Notes under the pieces: model-generated
What the model was told of the DNA's origin: nothing
Seen by the model: only the letters and a program-made list of their open reading frames with translations
Database searches by the model: none
Position numbers and translations under genes: made by a program
Source of the DNA: Ruminococcus flavefaciens AE3010
GTDB lineage: Bacteria; Bacillota; Clostridia; Oscillospirales; Ruminococcaceae
Assembly: GCF_000526795.1 (NCBI RefSeq)
Contig: NZ_JAGT01000001.1
Location: 3,551,640-3,615,639 of the forward strand
Length of the DNA: 64,000 bases
Reading direction: 5' to 3'
Shown: piece by piece, positions 52,082 to 62,945 of the stretch
How the letters are laid out: each line of letters opens with the position of its first letter
How positions within the stretch are numbered: the stretch's first letter is position 1

Positions 52082-53110
52082 TTATGCTCTTTCTGCGATA
52101 TCGAAGATCATCTTCTCGGTCTTTTCCCAGCCGATGCACGGATCGGTAATGGACTTTCCGTAGATATGCTCCTCTACCTTCTGGTTGCCGTCCTCGATGT
52201 AGCTCTCTATCATGAAGCCCTTAACCAGCTTGCGGATACTGTCGTTGTACTTGCGGCTGCTGAGAACTTCCTTGACGATACGGGGCTGCTCTAAGTACTG
52301 CTTGCCGGAGTTGCAGTGGTTTGTGTCGATAATGCAGGCAGGATTGCTGAATCCCTTTTTCTCGTAGAACTCGTTGAGGAGCTGGAGATGCTCATAGTGA
52401 TAGTTGGGCATGCTCTGGCTGTGGTGGTTCTCGTAGCCTCTGAGGATAGCGTGAGCGAGAGGATTGCCCTCGGTAACTACCTCCCAGCCTCTGTAGAGGA
52501 AGGTGTGTCCCGACTGAGCAGCTTCGATAGAGTTCATAAGAACAGGCATGCTGCCGCTTACGGGGTTCTTCATACCAACAGGAACATTGAGACCGCTGGC
52601 TGTGAGTCTGTGCTGCTGGTTCTCAACAGAACGTGCGCCAACAGCTACGTAGCCCAAGAGGTCGTTTACGTAGCGGTGGTTCTCGGGGTAGAGCATTTCG
52701 TCAGCACAGGTGAAGCCTGTTTCCTGAATAGCTCTGAGGTGGGTCTTTCTTATTGCAACGATACCCTTGTACATATCGGGCTTCTGGCTCGGGTCGGGCT
52801 GGTGGAGCATGCCCTTGTAGCCCTTGCCTGTTGTACGGGGCTTGTTTGTATAGATACGGGGAACGATGAGTATTTTGTCATTGACCTTTTCCTGTACCTC
52901 TCTCAGACGGTTGATATAGTCGAGAACGCTGTCCTCGTTGTCTGCGGAGCATGGTCCGATGATAAGGAGTATCCTGTCATTTTCGCCCTTGATGATATCA
53001 GCGATGAGCTTGTTTCTCTCGGAGATGACCTTGGCGAGCTCTTCTGAAACGGGATATTCGCTCTTTACCTCGGCAGGTATGGGAAGCTTGCATTTGAAGT
53101 TCATATTCAT
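52082..53110 (-). CDS. 3-deoxy-7-phosphoheptulonate synthase (type I DAHP synthase)
   Basis: 342 residues. Signatures of the AroF/G/H class: IGPCSADN near 50-57, PRTTGKGYKG (PEP/E4P binding, about 91-100), RKTHLRAI, GARSVENQQHR near 158-168, GMKNPVSG near 179-186, and DTNHCNSGKQ with the metal Cys/His region near 262-271. It condenses PEP and erythrose-4-phosphate at the entry of the shikimate pathway. No ACT-like regulatory domain beyond the core is evident. AAAGGA lies about 12 nt before the ATG. No attenuator or riboswitch was seen. Confidence 0.95.
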   Translation of the reverse strand: MNMNFKCKLPIPAEVKSEYPVSEELAKVISERNKLIADIIKGENDRILLIIGPCSADNEDSVLDYINRLREVQEKVNDKILIVPRIYTNKPRTTGKGYKGMLHQPDPSQKPDMYKGIVAIRKTHLRAIQETGFTCADEMLYPENHRYVNDLLGYVAVGARSVENQQHRLTASGLNVPVGMKNPVSGSMPVLMNSIEAAQSGHTFLYRGWEVVTEGNPLAHAILRGYENHHSQSMPNYHYEHLQLLNEFYEKKGFSNPACIIDTNHCNSGKQYLEQPRIVKEVLSSRKYNDSIRKLVKGFMIESYIEDGNQKVEEHIYGKSITDPCIGWEKTEKMIFDIAERA

Positions 53111-53322
53111 AGCTTTGATATCCTTTCTTTAACGATTTTTTTCAAGATGATTATAGCACATTTTTTCGGAAATAGCAATACTCGCAGCTCAAACCGTATC
53201 AATATTATAGCTTTAGTACGAAAAATTCGTTTTTATGTCCCGATATTCAGCCAAAACTGTGATAAAAGATTAAAATAAGCTGAAAAAAGCCTGTCCAAGC
53301 TGAAAGGGGATAAGCTCATTCG

Positions 53323-53351
53323 TTGACAGCGGAGGACTGCTGTGATATAAT
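53323..53351 (+). promoter_or_regulatory. Promoter of the S41 peptidase gene
   Basis: TTGACA (53323-53328), 17-bp spacer, TATAAT (53346-53351): full consensus, about 33 nt before the ATG at 53385. Confidence 0.88.
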
Positions 53352-53384
53352 TTAACAGAAAGGATATGAGACAGGAGCAGGGAT

Positions 53385-55094
53385 ATGGATAAATTCTTCG
53401 GAGCATTAGGCTTTATGCTGGCAAATACCGATAAAATACAGATAATATGGTATGGGGCTGTTCTGCTTACAATGCTGATACTGGCAGTGCTTCACCACCG
53501 CTTGAAGCATTACGAAAGGGAAATGAAGCTGTGGAAAAAGCTGTGCCTTATACCGCTGCTGATAACAACAGTTCACTATTTTGTATATGTCTGGGGAGTT
53601 GACAGCTTTCTGCGGCGTTATACTCCAATGTACCTTACGGCGCTTTTAGCTTTATTGCCTGCGATGTGTGCGGGATTGAAAAAGAGCTGCAAAGCTGTGT
53701 CAGTCATAACAGGAGCATTGTCGGTCGTTTTTGCTGCATATTTCTTTACCTCGTCTACGAAGCCACATAATTTTACGCGGAAAAGCTATACCAAGTCCTT
53801 TCACGCAATGGTCAGGGAAATGGACAGGAGCTACGTCCTCAAGGAGTGGAAGGATATCGACTTTTACGCTCTTGAGGATAAGTATATGCCGCTGGTGGAG
53901 GAAGCGGAGCAGGAAAAAGATCCTGCTAAGCTTGCAGATGCTGTGACGATGTTCTGCAATGAGCTCCACGACAACCATGTAAGAGTGGGTGCGGATTATG
54001 ACTTTGAAAAGTACAGTTCTTCATTTATGCTGCGGGACTACGGATTCTCCATGGTGCAGCTGGACAGCGGCGAGGTCATTGCCGTATGCACTGATGCTGC
54101 GGTGAACGAGCTCGGCATAAACGACGGCACGGTCATAACTAAATGGGACGGTGAGCCTGTTTTGCAGGCTGCCGAAAAAATAGGGGACTGCGGTCAGCCT
54201 GTAAAGTCAAACGACGAAATAGAGATACTGGCTGAGCTTGCGGGAACAGGCGGAGATACGGTAAAGGTATCGTTCATTGACAGTACAGGCAGAGAACAGA
54301 CCGCAGAGTTGATTGCTCTTGAAAATGAGCATACATATGATGATGCTCTCAATGCGTTCCTGCATTGTCCCGAGGATATGCGGGAGCTTATCAATTCTAA
54401 TTTCAGTGCGAAAATGCTGGACGATAAATGCGGATATCTTGTGCTCAGCGCTGAGACAACGGGCAGCAGTATCCGTGATGATATCAGCTTTTATACGGGT
54501 AAGAGCAAGTGGGCAAGGGAGCTGTTCCGCGAGAGGCTACGTGACCTGAGAGAGCAGGGAATGGAGTATCTTGTGGTTGATATGCGCAATAATGTGGGCG
54601 GCTGCGGTCCTATCGGCTATGAGCTGTGTTCACTGCTCAGCGACAAGGATATTTATGCTATGGGGCTGGGAGTTCGCAAAAACGGCGGCTATAAGCGCCT
54701 GACAACTCAGATGATACGTTCTGACGGGGAGTTTGCTGATCTGAAAGTGGTGGTCCTGACAAATTGTCAATGCATCAGCGCAGGGGACAGTACAGCACTT
54801 TGTCTGTCGAGACTTCCCAATGTAACGCTGGCAGGTATAACCGATCCCAACGGCAGCGGTCAGATCACGGGAGGCTGCTGTGTGCTCTCTGGCGGCATAG
54901 TCAGCGTGAATTACCCTATCGGACTTACTCTCAACGAAAATGACGAGCCCGATATCGACACCCGTGCCGACCGCATAAGCCGTGATCCTGTGGAGGTGCG
55001 CATACCTCTTGACTATGACGCGGCTATGAGGATATTTCGTGACAAAGAGGATCATGAGCTTGACTGGGCTGTAAAATACCTTGAAAACGAATGA
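53385..55094 (+). CDS. Membrane-anchored S41-family peptidase
   Basis: 569 residues. Four N-terminal membrane helices (about 18-37, 50-70, 77-92 and 102-120), then a soluble region. A PDZ-like module (about 205-285) contains GINDGTVITKWDGEPV. The C-terminal S41 core has the VVDMRNNVGGCGP motif and CQCISAGDST, which carries the presumed catalytic Ser; the general base Lys could not be located with certainty. Tail-specific proteases of this class cleave misfolded or signalling proteins outside the cell. The multi-helix N-terminus is not the usual signal-anchor type. It is monocistronic. Confidence 0.82.
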   Translation: MDKFFGALGFMLANTDKIQIIWYGAVLLTMLILAVLHHRLKHYEREMKLWKKLCLIPLLITTVHYFVYVWGVDSFLRRYTPMYLTALLALLPAMCAGLKKSCKAVSVITGALSVVFAAYFFTSSTKPHNFTRKSYTKSFHAMVREMDRSYVLKEWKDIDFYALEDKYMPLVEEAEQEKDPAKLADAVTMFCNELHDNHVRVGADYDFEKYSSSFMLRDYGFSMVQLDSGEVIAVCTDAAVNELGINDGTVITKWDGEPVLQAAEKIGDCGQPVKSNDEIEILAELAGTGGDTVKVSFIDSTGREQTAELIALENEHTYDDALNAFLHCPEDMRELINSNFSAKMLDDKCGYLVLSAETTGSSIRDDISFYTGKSKWARELFRERLRDLREQGMEYLVVDMRNNVGGCGPIGYELCSLLSDKDIYAMGLGVRKNGGYKRLTTQMIRSDGEFADLKVVVLTNCQCISAGDSTALCLSRLPNVTLAGITDPNGSGQITGGCCVLSGGIVSVNYPIGLTLNENDEPDIDTRADRISRDPVEVRIPLDYDAAMRIFRDKEDHELDWAVKYLENE

Positions 55095-55096
55095 AA

Positions 55097-55125
55097 AAAC
55101 ACCCGACCTGATAGGTCGGGTGTTT
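55097..55125 (+). terminator. Bidirectional terminator between the S41 gene and the ABC permease gene
   Basis: AAACACCCGACCT (55097-55109) pairs perfectly with AGGTCGGGTGTTT (55113-55125) around 3 nt, with A and T runs on both sides. It serves both convergent genes. Confidence 0.92.
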
Positions 55126-55135
55126 CTGTTATACA

Positions 55136-56302
55136 TCAGCCGTTTACGATCTTTTCCTTGTTGAAGAGTCTGCCTACAACGAAAACGCCGAGGGCAGCTG
55201 CGGCTATATTTACTGCAAAGGTTATAAGTGCGTCGGAAATGTTGTATTCAACTCTGATAACGTCCTGAAGAAGCTTTACAGAGTTCCATACGGGGATGAA
55301 ATAATTTGTGTTGCCAAGCTTTTCTACGCTCTCTGAGAAGCTCTCGGTGGAGTTGAGCAGCGAGGGTACCATGATCACGAATATAAGTATCGGGGAAAGT
55401 GTTGTTGCCTGCTTTACGTCCTTGGCAATAGTGGAGAATATCAGCAGTAATGCCACAAGCACGAATGAGCCTGTGACTACGGCACAGAACAGTAATAGAT
55501 ACTCTAAAACGCTGTAGCTTACGCCCTCTGACATCGCCATAGCCTTTGAGAGCCTGGGCAGCGAGATCGCCATTCCTATGAATGCGGAGCAGCTTGCCGC
55601 TATGGCTACCGCAAGTATGGAAAGGGATTTTCCTATTGCAAGGCTTCCGCGCTTGATAGGCGTGATGAGCAGCGTGTTGAGGAAGCCCTTTTCCTTGTCG
55701 CCTGCGATAGAGTTAGCGGCAAGGTTCATACAAACAAGGTATACTGCCATGAATACCATGAGAGGGATTATTCCTCCGAGGAGCTTTCTGAACATTGCGT
55801 CGCTGTCAAAAAGGTCGTAGTTATTGTCTGATTCGTTGAATGTAAATATACGGGGCTGCATTGTTGTGAAAACAAATGTGGTCTTTGAATACAGCTCCAT
55901 TGAATTGTTCTTCTGTGAGTTGTAATATATGTCGATATTTGAAAGATCAGCTGCGCCGGGCTCTGCCATTTTGAAGCCGTCGGGGAATACCATGAGAAGA
56001 TCGGTCTCCTTGTTCTTGATCTGGTTCTGGTATTTTTCAATGTCATTATCGGGAGCAGGTATTATTTTCAGCTCATTAAGTGCGTCACTGAATTCCTCGG
56101 GAGCGTTTATGCTGTAAGCAACAACGGGCTTTTCGAGGTCCTCAGAGGATTCTCTCTGAGCGTTTGATATGGACGACATAAGCATACAATAACCGAAAAC
56201 AAAAATGAATGGCAGTACGAACATCTGGAGCAGTATTGCCTTATCGCTGAAAAATGCTTTAAGCTCTTTTTTTGCGATTGTAATTATATCTCTCATGGTC
56301 AC
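55136..56302 (-). CDS. ABC-2 type permease (NatB-like)
   Basis: 388 residues. One N-terminal helix (about 22-44), a large extracellular domain (about 45-180), and five helices in the second half, as in NatB and YhaP. The start overlaps the ATPase stop by 4 bp, so the pair is translationally coupled. NatAB exports sodium ions; homologues also extrude peptides or drugs, so the substrate is open. Confidence 0.9.
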   Translation of the reverse strand: MTMRDIITIAKKELKAFFSDKAILLQMFVLPFIFVFGYCMLMSSISNAQRESSEDLEKPVVAYSINAPEEFSDALNELKIIPAPDNDIEKYQNQIKNKETDLLMVFPDGFKMAEPGAADLSNIDIYYNSQKNNSMELYSKTTFVFTTMQPRIFTFNESDNNYDLFDSDAMFRKLLGGIIPLMVFMAVYLVCMNLAANSIAGDKEKGFLNTLLITPIKRGSLAIGKSLSILAVAIAASCSAFIGMAISLPRLSKAMAMSEGVSYSVLEYLLLFCAVVTGSFVLVALLLIFSTIAKDVKQATTLSPILIFVIMVPSLLNSTESFSESVEKLGNTNYFIPVWNSVKLLQDVIRVEYNISDALITFAVNIAAAALGVFVVGRLFNKEKIVNG

Positions 56303-57078
56303 ACCTCATCATTTCCGCCGTTAAGGCTTGTATAAATATCGTAGAAAGCGTCCTCAAGGGAGCGTCCCTGCATGAGGTTTTCCAGTGTATCGTCCGCAAC
56401 TATCCTGCCGTCCATTATCATGGCAGCTCTGTCACAGACCTTTTCTACAAGGTCAAAAAGGTGAGTGGAGATTATTACGCACTTGCCTGTTTTTTTCATG
56501 TTGAGTATGAACTCGCGGACTTCACGGGCAGCGATGATGTCCAGTCCGTTTGTGGGTTCGTCAAGGATAACGAACTTCGGATCGTGGATAACGGATATTA
56601 CCAGCGATACCTTTTGTCTCTGTCCCTGAGAGAGCTTTGCAATAGTGGTATCTGCGAATTTGTTTATGCCGAACTCGTCAAAGAGGAGCTTTTTTCGCTT
56701 TTGCGCAGCGTCCTTTGGTATGTGGTAGAGTTCTGCAAAGAAGTCGAACATGATGTTGGGTGTGGACTTCATGTCGGGTTTCAGATCAGTAGTGAGAAAT
56801 GCCAGCTGTGAGCGTATCTCCTCGGGCGACTTTACGGCGCTGACGTCATTGTAGAGCGCGTCGCCGCTGTCGGGAGCGAGAAGTGTAGCCAGCATACGCA
56901 TGGTAGTTGTCTTGCCTGCGCCGTTAGGTCCGATAAGTCCGAAGACCTCGCCTGATCTTGCGGTAAAGCTGATACCGTTTACGGCGACCTTTTTCTTTTC
57001 TGTGATCCCGAGAGCTTTGCGTTGTTTTTCACTTATAGTGAATGATTTTACGAGTTTTTCTGCTTTCAGTATTTCCAT
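56299..57078 (-). CDS. ABC transporter ATP-binding protein (NatA-like)
   Basis: 259 residues. Walker A GPNGAGKTT near 50-58, Q-loop in FLTTDL, signature LSQGQRQK near 144-151, Walker B FVILDEPTNGLD, and switch His in ISTHLFD. The family fits the NatA/YhaQ group. It forms the ATPase of the exporter with the permease that follows. The start has CAAGGAGGATATA upstream. A dyad at 57223-57253 separates it from the anti-sigma gene. Confidence 0.93.
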   Translation of the reverse strand: MEILKAEKLVKSFTISEKQRKALGITEKKKVAVNGISFTARSGEVFGLIGPNGAGKTTTMRMLATLLAPDSGDALYNDVSAVKSPEEIRSQLAFLTTDLKPDMKSTPNIMFDFFAELYHIPKDAAQKRKKLLFDEFGINKFADTTIAKLSQGQRQKVSLVISVIHDPKFVILDEPTNGLDIIAAREVREFILNMKKTGKCVIISTHLFDLVEKVCDRAAMIMDGRIVADDTLENLMQGRSLEDAFYDIYTSLNGGNDEV

Positions 57079-57222
57079 TATATCCTCCTTGAAATTATTG
57101 GATCATGCTGTGTTCAGGGCACAGCGGTGCATATATATACGTTTGCACACCATTTTTTATTATACATCATAATACATTATTTTTCAATAGCAAAGTCATT
57201 TTGTCCTACAGGTATACTCAAA

Positions 57223-57253
57223 GATATAACCACCGTCATGCGGTGGTTATATC
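57223..57253 (-). terminator. Hairpin after the anti-sigma gene
   Basis: Perfect 13-bp inverted repeat (57223-57235 with 57241-57253), loop of 5; only TTTGAG follows in the minus direction, so termination strength is uncertain. Confidence 0.65.
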
Positions 57254-57280
57254 CTGTATTTTACTATATCATGTTATGCA

Positions 57281-58591
57281 TCAGTAAGGGTGGTTCATTG
57301 CTATATCAGGAAGAGGCTCTGCATTTTCGTTGAAGGCTACCTTGGAATACCCCGTTCCGTAAATAGCTTCACCGTTTTCATTTTTGAAGAGCTGTTTCAT
57401 GATAGTACCTGTTTCTTTATCTACGAGCATTTCTGCGTATTTTATCTTACTTACATTTTCAGCTATCGGGAAACCGCTGTTTTCTGAATAAGAGCCGTCT
57501 GTAAAGCCTGTAGGTATGCCATTAATTGTCATCATATCTGCTTTCAGAAGCAGACATTCTCTACCCATATATTTTTTGCCGTATTCGATCTCAACAGATG
57601 AAATATCTATTGTGTTCAGCTTCGCCAATGTACTGATCGGAGATGCAGTGTATGCACAGGAGGACGAGCTTGTAAGGTCAATGCTTCCGTCGAATGTGTA
57701 ATACTGCTTTGTATCTTCATACTTTTCATAAAAATCATCATAGGAAAGAGCTGTTTTATCGCGGTTGTAAGTGATATAATCATCGGCATCCAAAAAGAAG
57801 GATTTACGGTCGTTTTTCAGGTCACAGTACTTTGGGAAGTTGGGATTGCCACGGAATTCCTCGCCAAAAAGTGCACCGTCGGTATTCATGTACATAGTTC
57901 TGCCTTCAAAGAAATAATTGTAGTTCATACGGTAACCGTTTGATGTAAGTACGGGATCGCCGATTCTGTACCAGTTTTCTTCCATGATATCGTTTGATAT
58001 CACATCGATGCTGACGCTCTCTGCACTCCATAAGCCTGTATCATTTGCAAGATCGAACCAGAATGATGTTATGCAGTCCGAGCCGATGACTTCGCCGCTT
58101 ATCTTATCCATGAAATGGAAGTCATTGAGCATTCTGCCGATAACAGCTTTTTTCTGAGCTCATGTCATATTCGTCAAGGTCAACTTCATCAGCTGAGTAT
58201 GCCTTATCGGCATTGGGATCGGCAGCTTCGGTGGTCGGTTCAGTGGCAGGCTCGGTCACAGCAGATCCAGAGCTGTCGGTTTTGAATGTGTGCTTGTTCT
58301 TCATCAGATACACGCCGCCTGCGATACCGCCTACAAGGATCGTACATGCAGCGGCTGAGGAGATCACTTTTCGGAGAGTGCGGGGACGGTAAGGCTCCGA
58401 GCCGCTTACAGATTCCTCGTCAGCGGCTGCAATGCCATTTTTTCTCATATTATACTTTCTTCTGCTCATTTCAAGTATCCTGGTTTTTTTCTTCATTGCC
58501 TGCTGCAGGGACTTTTTCGGAAAAGGGACTCCAACTCATTTATCTCAGCGTTTTCCATAATGCCGAAATCAACTTCTTTCTTGTTCGTCAT
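57281..58591 (-). pseudogene. Anti-sigma factor-like membrane protein, frameshifted
   Basis: Start ATG 58591 has AAAGGAGG 7 nt upstream and overlaps the sigma-factor stop (ATGA). The frame encodes MTNKKEVDFGIMENAEINEL and breaks in an A run near 58515, continues as MKKKTRILEMSRRKYN through a membrane helix (about residue 75-95) and a Thr/Glu-rich linker, breaks again in an A6 run near 58145, then runs to 57281 as a 275-residue extracellular domain. Removing or adding single A residues restores one protein of about 435 residues. Gene order and membrane topology fit an anti-sigma factor, but the extracellular domain is not a family I recognise. Confidence 0.72.
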
Positions 58592-59172
58592 AGTTCTGCC
58601 TCCTTTAAAGATATACCAATATTACTCAGCTTATCTTTCAGTTTTTTTTATGGCTCGGGAGCATCTTGTCCTGACGTTGGCAGGCTCAAGTGAAACAGAA
58701 TCTGCTATTTCTTTTTGAACTCATGCCGTAGTAGTATTTTTGTATGATGATGATTGAATCGGGTTCTCCAAGCTCTTCCACAAGACGGAGAAGCGTGCTG
58801 CGGAGCTCTCCGCGTTCAGCGTTATCGGCAATATCCGTACTGTCTGAAATGCTGTCTGCGTCACTTTCTTCAAGTGAAACTGTCCTTCCGCTTTTTGAAT
58901 TAAGGCTGTGGAACATATTGATAGCTTTTCTTATCGCCACGGTGCTGATAAAGCCTTTTACATCAGCGTTCTGTACAGATGTTTTGTCAAGGTATTCAAA
59001 TACGTCTGCAAAGACATCGCTGACACATTCTTCCATATCCTCTTTGACAGCGCAGCTTCTGAGCTTGTTGAAAACGATAGTGTAAAACATAGTTGAAATA
59101 TTCGTCAAACAGCTTGCTCTGAGCTTCCTGCGGAGATCTGGTGAAAAGTATTCGGTATTCCTTGTCCGTCAT
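58588..59172 (-). pseudogene. ECF-type sigma factor gene, frameshifted
   Basis: Start ATG 59172 with GGAGG 8 nt upstream. Region 2 begins SPQEAQSKLFDEYFNYVY and continues, after a shift in a T4 run near 59090, as TIVFNKLRSCAVKEDMEECVSDVFADVFEYL. Region 4 follows (LVEELGEPDSIIIIQKYYYGMSSK), then a shift in an A5 run and another in an A8 run before the expected EIADSVSLEPANVRTRCSRAIKKLKDKL. Each shift is a single extra base. The reconstructed factor is about 194 residues and its stop overlaps the anti-sigma start. Confidence 0.78.
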
Positions 59173-59384
59173 GACTGATACCTCCATTTATTTGAAAAGT
59201 TGTAATGCGCATTTCCGCTTTCATAATATATACTCAAAATGATATTGTAAAGTGTGACACGATCAATGTAAAATTAATGATCACCGTCAGGTGGCAGAAA
59301 AAAAGAAAGCGATACATCCTGATCCGCAGATGAATCGCAAGTGTCAGTATTATAAAAAAATATTGAGAAAAAAGGACTTTCACA

Positions 59385-61378
59385 TTATATCTGTCTGCAA
59401 TGTTCATATGCTTCAATTGGCTGTATCAGCAGCCCCAGAAAGTTGTACATCTCAAAGAATATCATTGCGGATACGGTGATAAGGTTTCCCGCAAAGCATG
59501 ATATGCTGCGTATTTTTTTTGTAGGGGAGCTTCTTTTTTGCTATGAGTGAGTAAGCGGCAGCAAGAAGTGCAAGTACGCAGACTCCAAGGCATAGGAGCT
59601 GTGTAATGCCTATGACCATGCCCTGTGTCTTGGTGAGACCGTCGTTGTCACCCTGTATACGAACGACTACAATGGATATCATTGCAGCAAGGGAATACTA
59701 TCTTTGCAAACTGTCCTGCGGTGATGATATGGGCAAAGGACAGGGGAAGCAGCCTTGTGTGCCTTGTTTAGCTTCCGCTTTGCAAGGAGTATGAACAGTG
59801 ACGCAACGCCGCAGAGCATAAAAGCCTGCAAGGAGACAGAGCTTGGGTATGTAATGCTTTATTTCAAGGTATTCCGAGCAGCTGTTAAAAAAAGCCCCGT
59901 CTGCCGTCAGAGTGTTCGACTATGCCGTAATATAGCATCATCATAATAATCTTCGGAATGATATTCAAGAAATACATCGTCAGCTACCTTTACAGCGTCT
60001 ATATTGTCAATTGAGAATGCGTCCATATACAGTATGAATCTTCCCATTCCTGCCGCATGTGTGCGGGTGTCGGAAATAGTAGCCGCTGTAGGGCGTCAGA
60101 TCTGCTTTCTCGAAGTTTTTCTCCGATATAGTTCTTGGTCTTCAAGCTTCCGAAAACAAATGAGCACAAATAGTTTGGAAAATCATCGCGCAGTTTGAAA
60201 GACCTACGACTCCGAACTTTGATACGGGATCGAATTCCATATTAGAAACACAGCCAAAGGTACCTCCTGTATGTCCGAAGGAGCGGACGTTGTTGTATTC
60301 ATGGACGTCAAAGCCATAGCTGAAGCTGGGGATATCAGTGTTTCCGTAGAATGAGGAGCCTGAGAAAGAGCTTCTCCTGAGTTTTGGCATTTTTGAACAG
60401 GGGTGGTCGTCGTTGACCAAAGCCTGTGCGAAGGTGGCAAGGTCGCCGATAGTACCCGTTATTGAGCCGCAGGGGTAGAGCTGGTCGTTGAAAAGGCAGG
60501 TGCCCTTGGACTTGAATTCTTCAATAATTCCTTCCTCTATTACTCCGTCTTCGTTTTCTTTATACCCGCCATGGGTAGATAAATCATAGCAGATAGTTTT
60601 TCAGACGCTGCTCTCTTACCCATGGGTTATCTGTAAGGTTAGGAGCTACTGCGGTGTGCTCCATACCGAGTGGCTCGAAGATGTTCTTGTGAATGTAGTC
60701 AACGTAGTCCATGCCGCTTACCCGCTGAACGATAAGTCCTGCAAGTGAAGCAGCCCAGTTTTGAGTAGGAAGCTACTTCACCGGGGACGGTAGGTCTGGG
60801 CGGGCCTCCACATTTTTGAGAGCTTCTTCAAGTGAGGGCATTTCAGCCATATCCTCTGAGGTGGAGTCGTAGAACTTCTCGCACCAGCCGCCCTTGTGGT
60901 TCATGATGTCCCATGAGTGTAATTGGATCGTCATATTTTAAGGCGGCGGAAGAAGTCATCTGGGAGATATGTGCGGATATCCGCTTTCAAGGTCTATCTT
61001 TTCCTGTTCCCAGAAGCTGCATGATGCTGGACCCATGTAAAGGTCTTGCTTATGCTTCCCCCATTCAAATACGCTGTTCTCGTCGGCAGGGGTGTGCTCC
61101 TCCAATATTAGTGCAGCCGTAGTAGCGTGTATAAAGTATCTCGTCCCCGTGGAAAAACAAGCTCCACATGAGGCGCTGTCAGTCTTGCTGTTTTTTGATA
61201 TTGGTGGGATGTGCGTTTAATTTTTTTCTGACTGCTTATAAGTTTTACTGACGGTTATTCCCGATGGACATTTCGGCTCGTCTTCATTTTCTGCAAAAGC
61301 GCTGAATGGCTGAGTGCAGACTGTAAGCCACTGCCGCAGCAATAAAAAGCGGCAGTGCTGCGCAGAAAATCCTTTCAT
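59385..61378 (-). pseudogene. Beta-lactamase-related serine hydrolase with C-terminal membrane domain, frameshifted
   Basis: Start ATG 61378 has GGAGG upstream and a signal peptide visible across two frames, ending PFSAFA before ENEDEPKC. A SxxK motif (GSISKTFTW, near 61050), a GSITGTIGDLATFAQAL segment (near 60450) and HTG in place of KTG (FGHTGGTFG, near 60280) identify the class C beta-lactamase fold (PF00144). The last 250 codons hold four or five membrane helices, ending at TAA 59385. The frame breaks many times. Such proteins hydrolyse peptides or esters outside the cell; the substrate is unknown. It is the last gene of the operon. Confidence 0.72.
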
Positions 61379-61392
61379 GTATATCCACCTCC

Positions 61393-62194
61393 TCAAAGCT
61401 CACGGGCTTTCATAGTCCACTACCGAGCATACAAGCTGAAATAGAGGTGTGAAGCCGAAGCCGATAAAGATAAGTACGATACTGCTGAGCAGCAGTCCGT
61501 TCATGGGAGCTGCCAGCGCCATTATCATATTTAAAAAGTACTATAAGTACAGGCTTGAGTATATCTACATTGAATTATCAAAGATAATGACAGCAGGCTA
61601 TGGCATAGAACAGAGCAATTCCGCCTAAGATTTTAAGGAAGCTTATCAGCAGGGAGTTGCTCTTGCTTGAAATGCCCTTTTTGAAATATCTTCTGTGCTG
61701 TCCTGGCCATGACTATAAGGGTAACAGCGAAAAAACAAGCCAGAACATTGAGTTTTCCAGAGCCTTCATCTGTACACCTGTGCCGAAACCGTGTGATACT
61801 TCGTATACATCTCTTACGTCCTTGGAAATGGTTATTCCATGAAGCTCACTGAATTTTTCCATTATGAGGTACAGGATAAAAATAATTGCCGAAAATACGG
61901 TATATAATCCCGTTTGTGAGAGCAAAGCGTGAAATGACAATGCTTTTTCTGTCGGTGGGGATGACTGAGAATATTTTTCCTGCATTGTGAGTCTTTTCTG
62001 CCATTGTGATAAACGGCACGAGCATGACTCCCAGTACAACTATGCTGAATACCATGAATATGGCTTCCGTGAGCAGTCCCATGACCACAAACATTGCGGT
62101 AAGCAGGAGCATAACGAAGAATTCTTGCCTTGTTTTCTGCCCTTTGCCGATATGAGGTCCACTCGCATAAGGTCCGATCATCCTTCTTTTTCAT
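61393..62194 (-). pseudogene. ABC-2 type permease, frameshifted (operon member 4)
   Basis: Start ATG 62194 with GGAGG upstream. The longest intact piece contains FFVMLLLTAMFVVMGLL and KTHNAGKIFSVIPTDRKSIVISRFAL, the ABC2_membrane_5 pattern. Other helices are found in shifted frames up to a stop at 61393 (ending KAREL). Expected length is about 265 residues. The next gene's ribosome site overlaps its end. Confidence 0.65.
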
Positions 62195-62205
62195 ATTGTC
62201 CCTCC

Positions 62206-62945
62206 TTACAGCTCTTTTGCGGACGCCTTTTTTAAATAGTGACCGTGCAGAAAAGGTATGGCCGCAGCTAAGGTAATTGGCCATTGAGTATAGCAATGGA
62301 CAGCCATTTGGGCCTGCCGAAGTTGGCGGCATAATTTATATCCTTAAAGGCGCCGGAGCTTTTCCGTTGTACATCATAACCGATATGAATGCTGTGACGG
62401 GCTGCCAAATACAGCAACTAATTATCATAAGCTCACGAATGGCTGTCTCCATGTTCTTTACGCTCCGAGCGCATCTGGGCATAGCAGAGAACTATTGTTA
62501 TGAAAGCAAATGCCGCAGCGGGCCGAGCAAATATAATTTTTTCAAATTTGTAATCGGGCATTGTAGGGAATCTCTCTGCGAAATGGGAAAAGCTTTTCGG
62601 GGAGTATCTCATAACAGAGAGGAGCACTTTACTATTAGCAGACACAGAAAAGACAGCAGTTCTCCTATGAACATAGTAACAAATATTTCCGTGAAAAGTG
62701 CCTTTATTAGCAGGCGCTTCTGCTGACAGGCAGTATACCGTAGAGCTTCTTGCAGCTTGAATTGTTGATACCCTGCACGGGGGCGATTATCATTACAAAG
62801 CTTACCAACACAAGGATACCGATAGGTTAGACTGAACAGTGGCCCGCAATGATACTTACAATGCCAAATACAGCTACATAAAGGAACAGTGAGCCTGCTG
62901 ACAGAGATAAGGTCAAACCTTATCATTTTTCATTATGTCGTTCAT
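62206..62945 (-). pseudogene. ABC-2 type permease, frameshifted (operon member 3)
   Basis: Start ATG 62945 with AAAGGAGG upstream; it overlaps the ATPase stop. Pieces in different frames read IRFDLISVSRLTVP, GIVSIIAG, SFVMIIAPVQGINN, LLIKALFTEIFVTMFIGELLSFLC and finally LKKASAKEL at the stop 62206. They match the ABC2_membrane_5 pattern with about six helices. The start is clear; the internal frame must change at least five times. Confidence 0.65.

Noticed and set aside
58140..58155. Programmed frameshift at the A run in the anti-sigma gene
   Set aside because: The heptamer is not in the phase needed for a -1 slip, and similar one-base changes occur in every neighbour, so a common cause such as sequence error is simpler.
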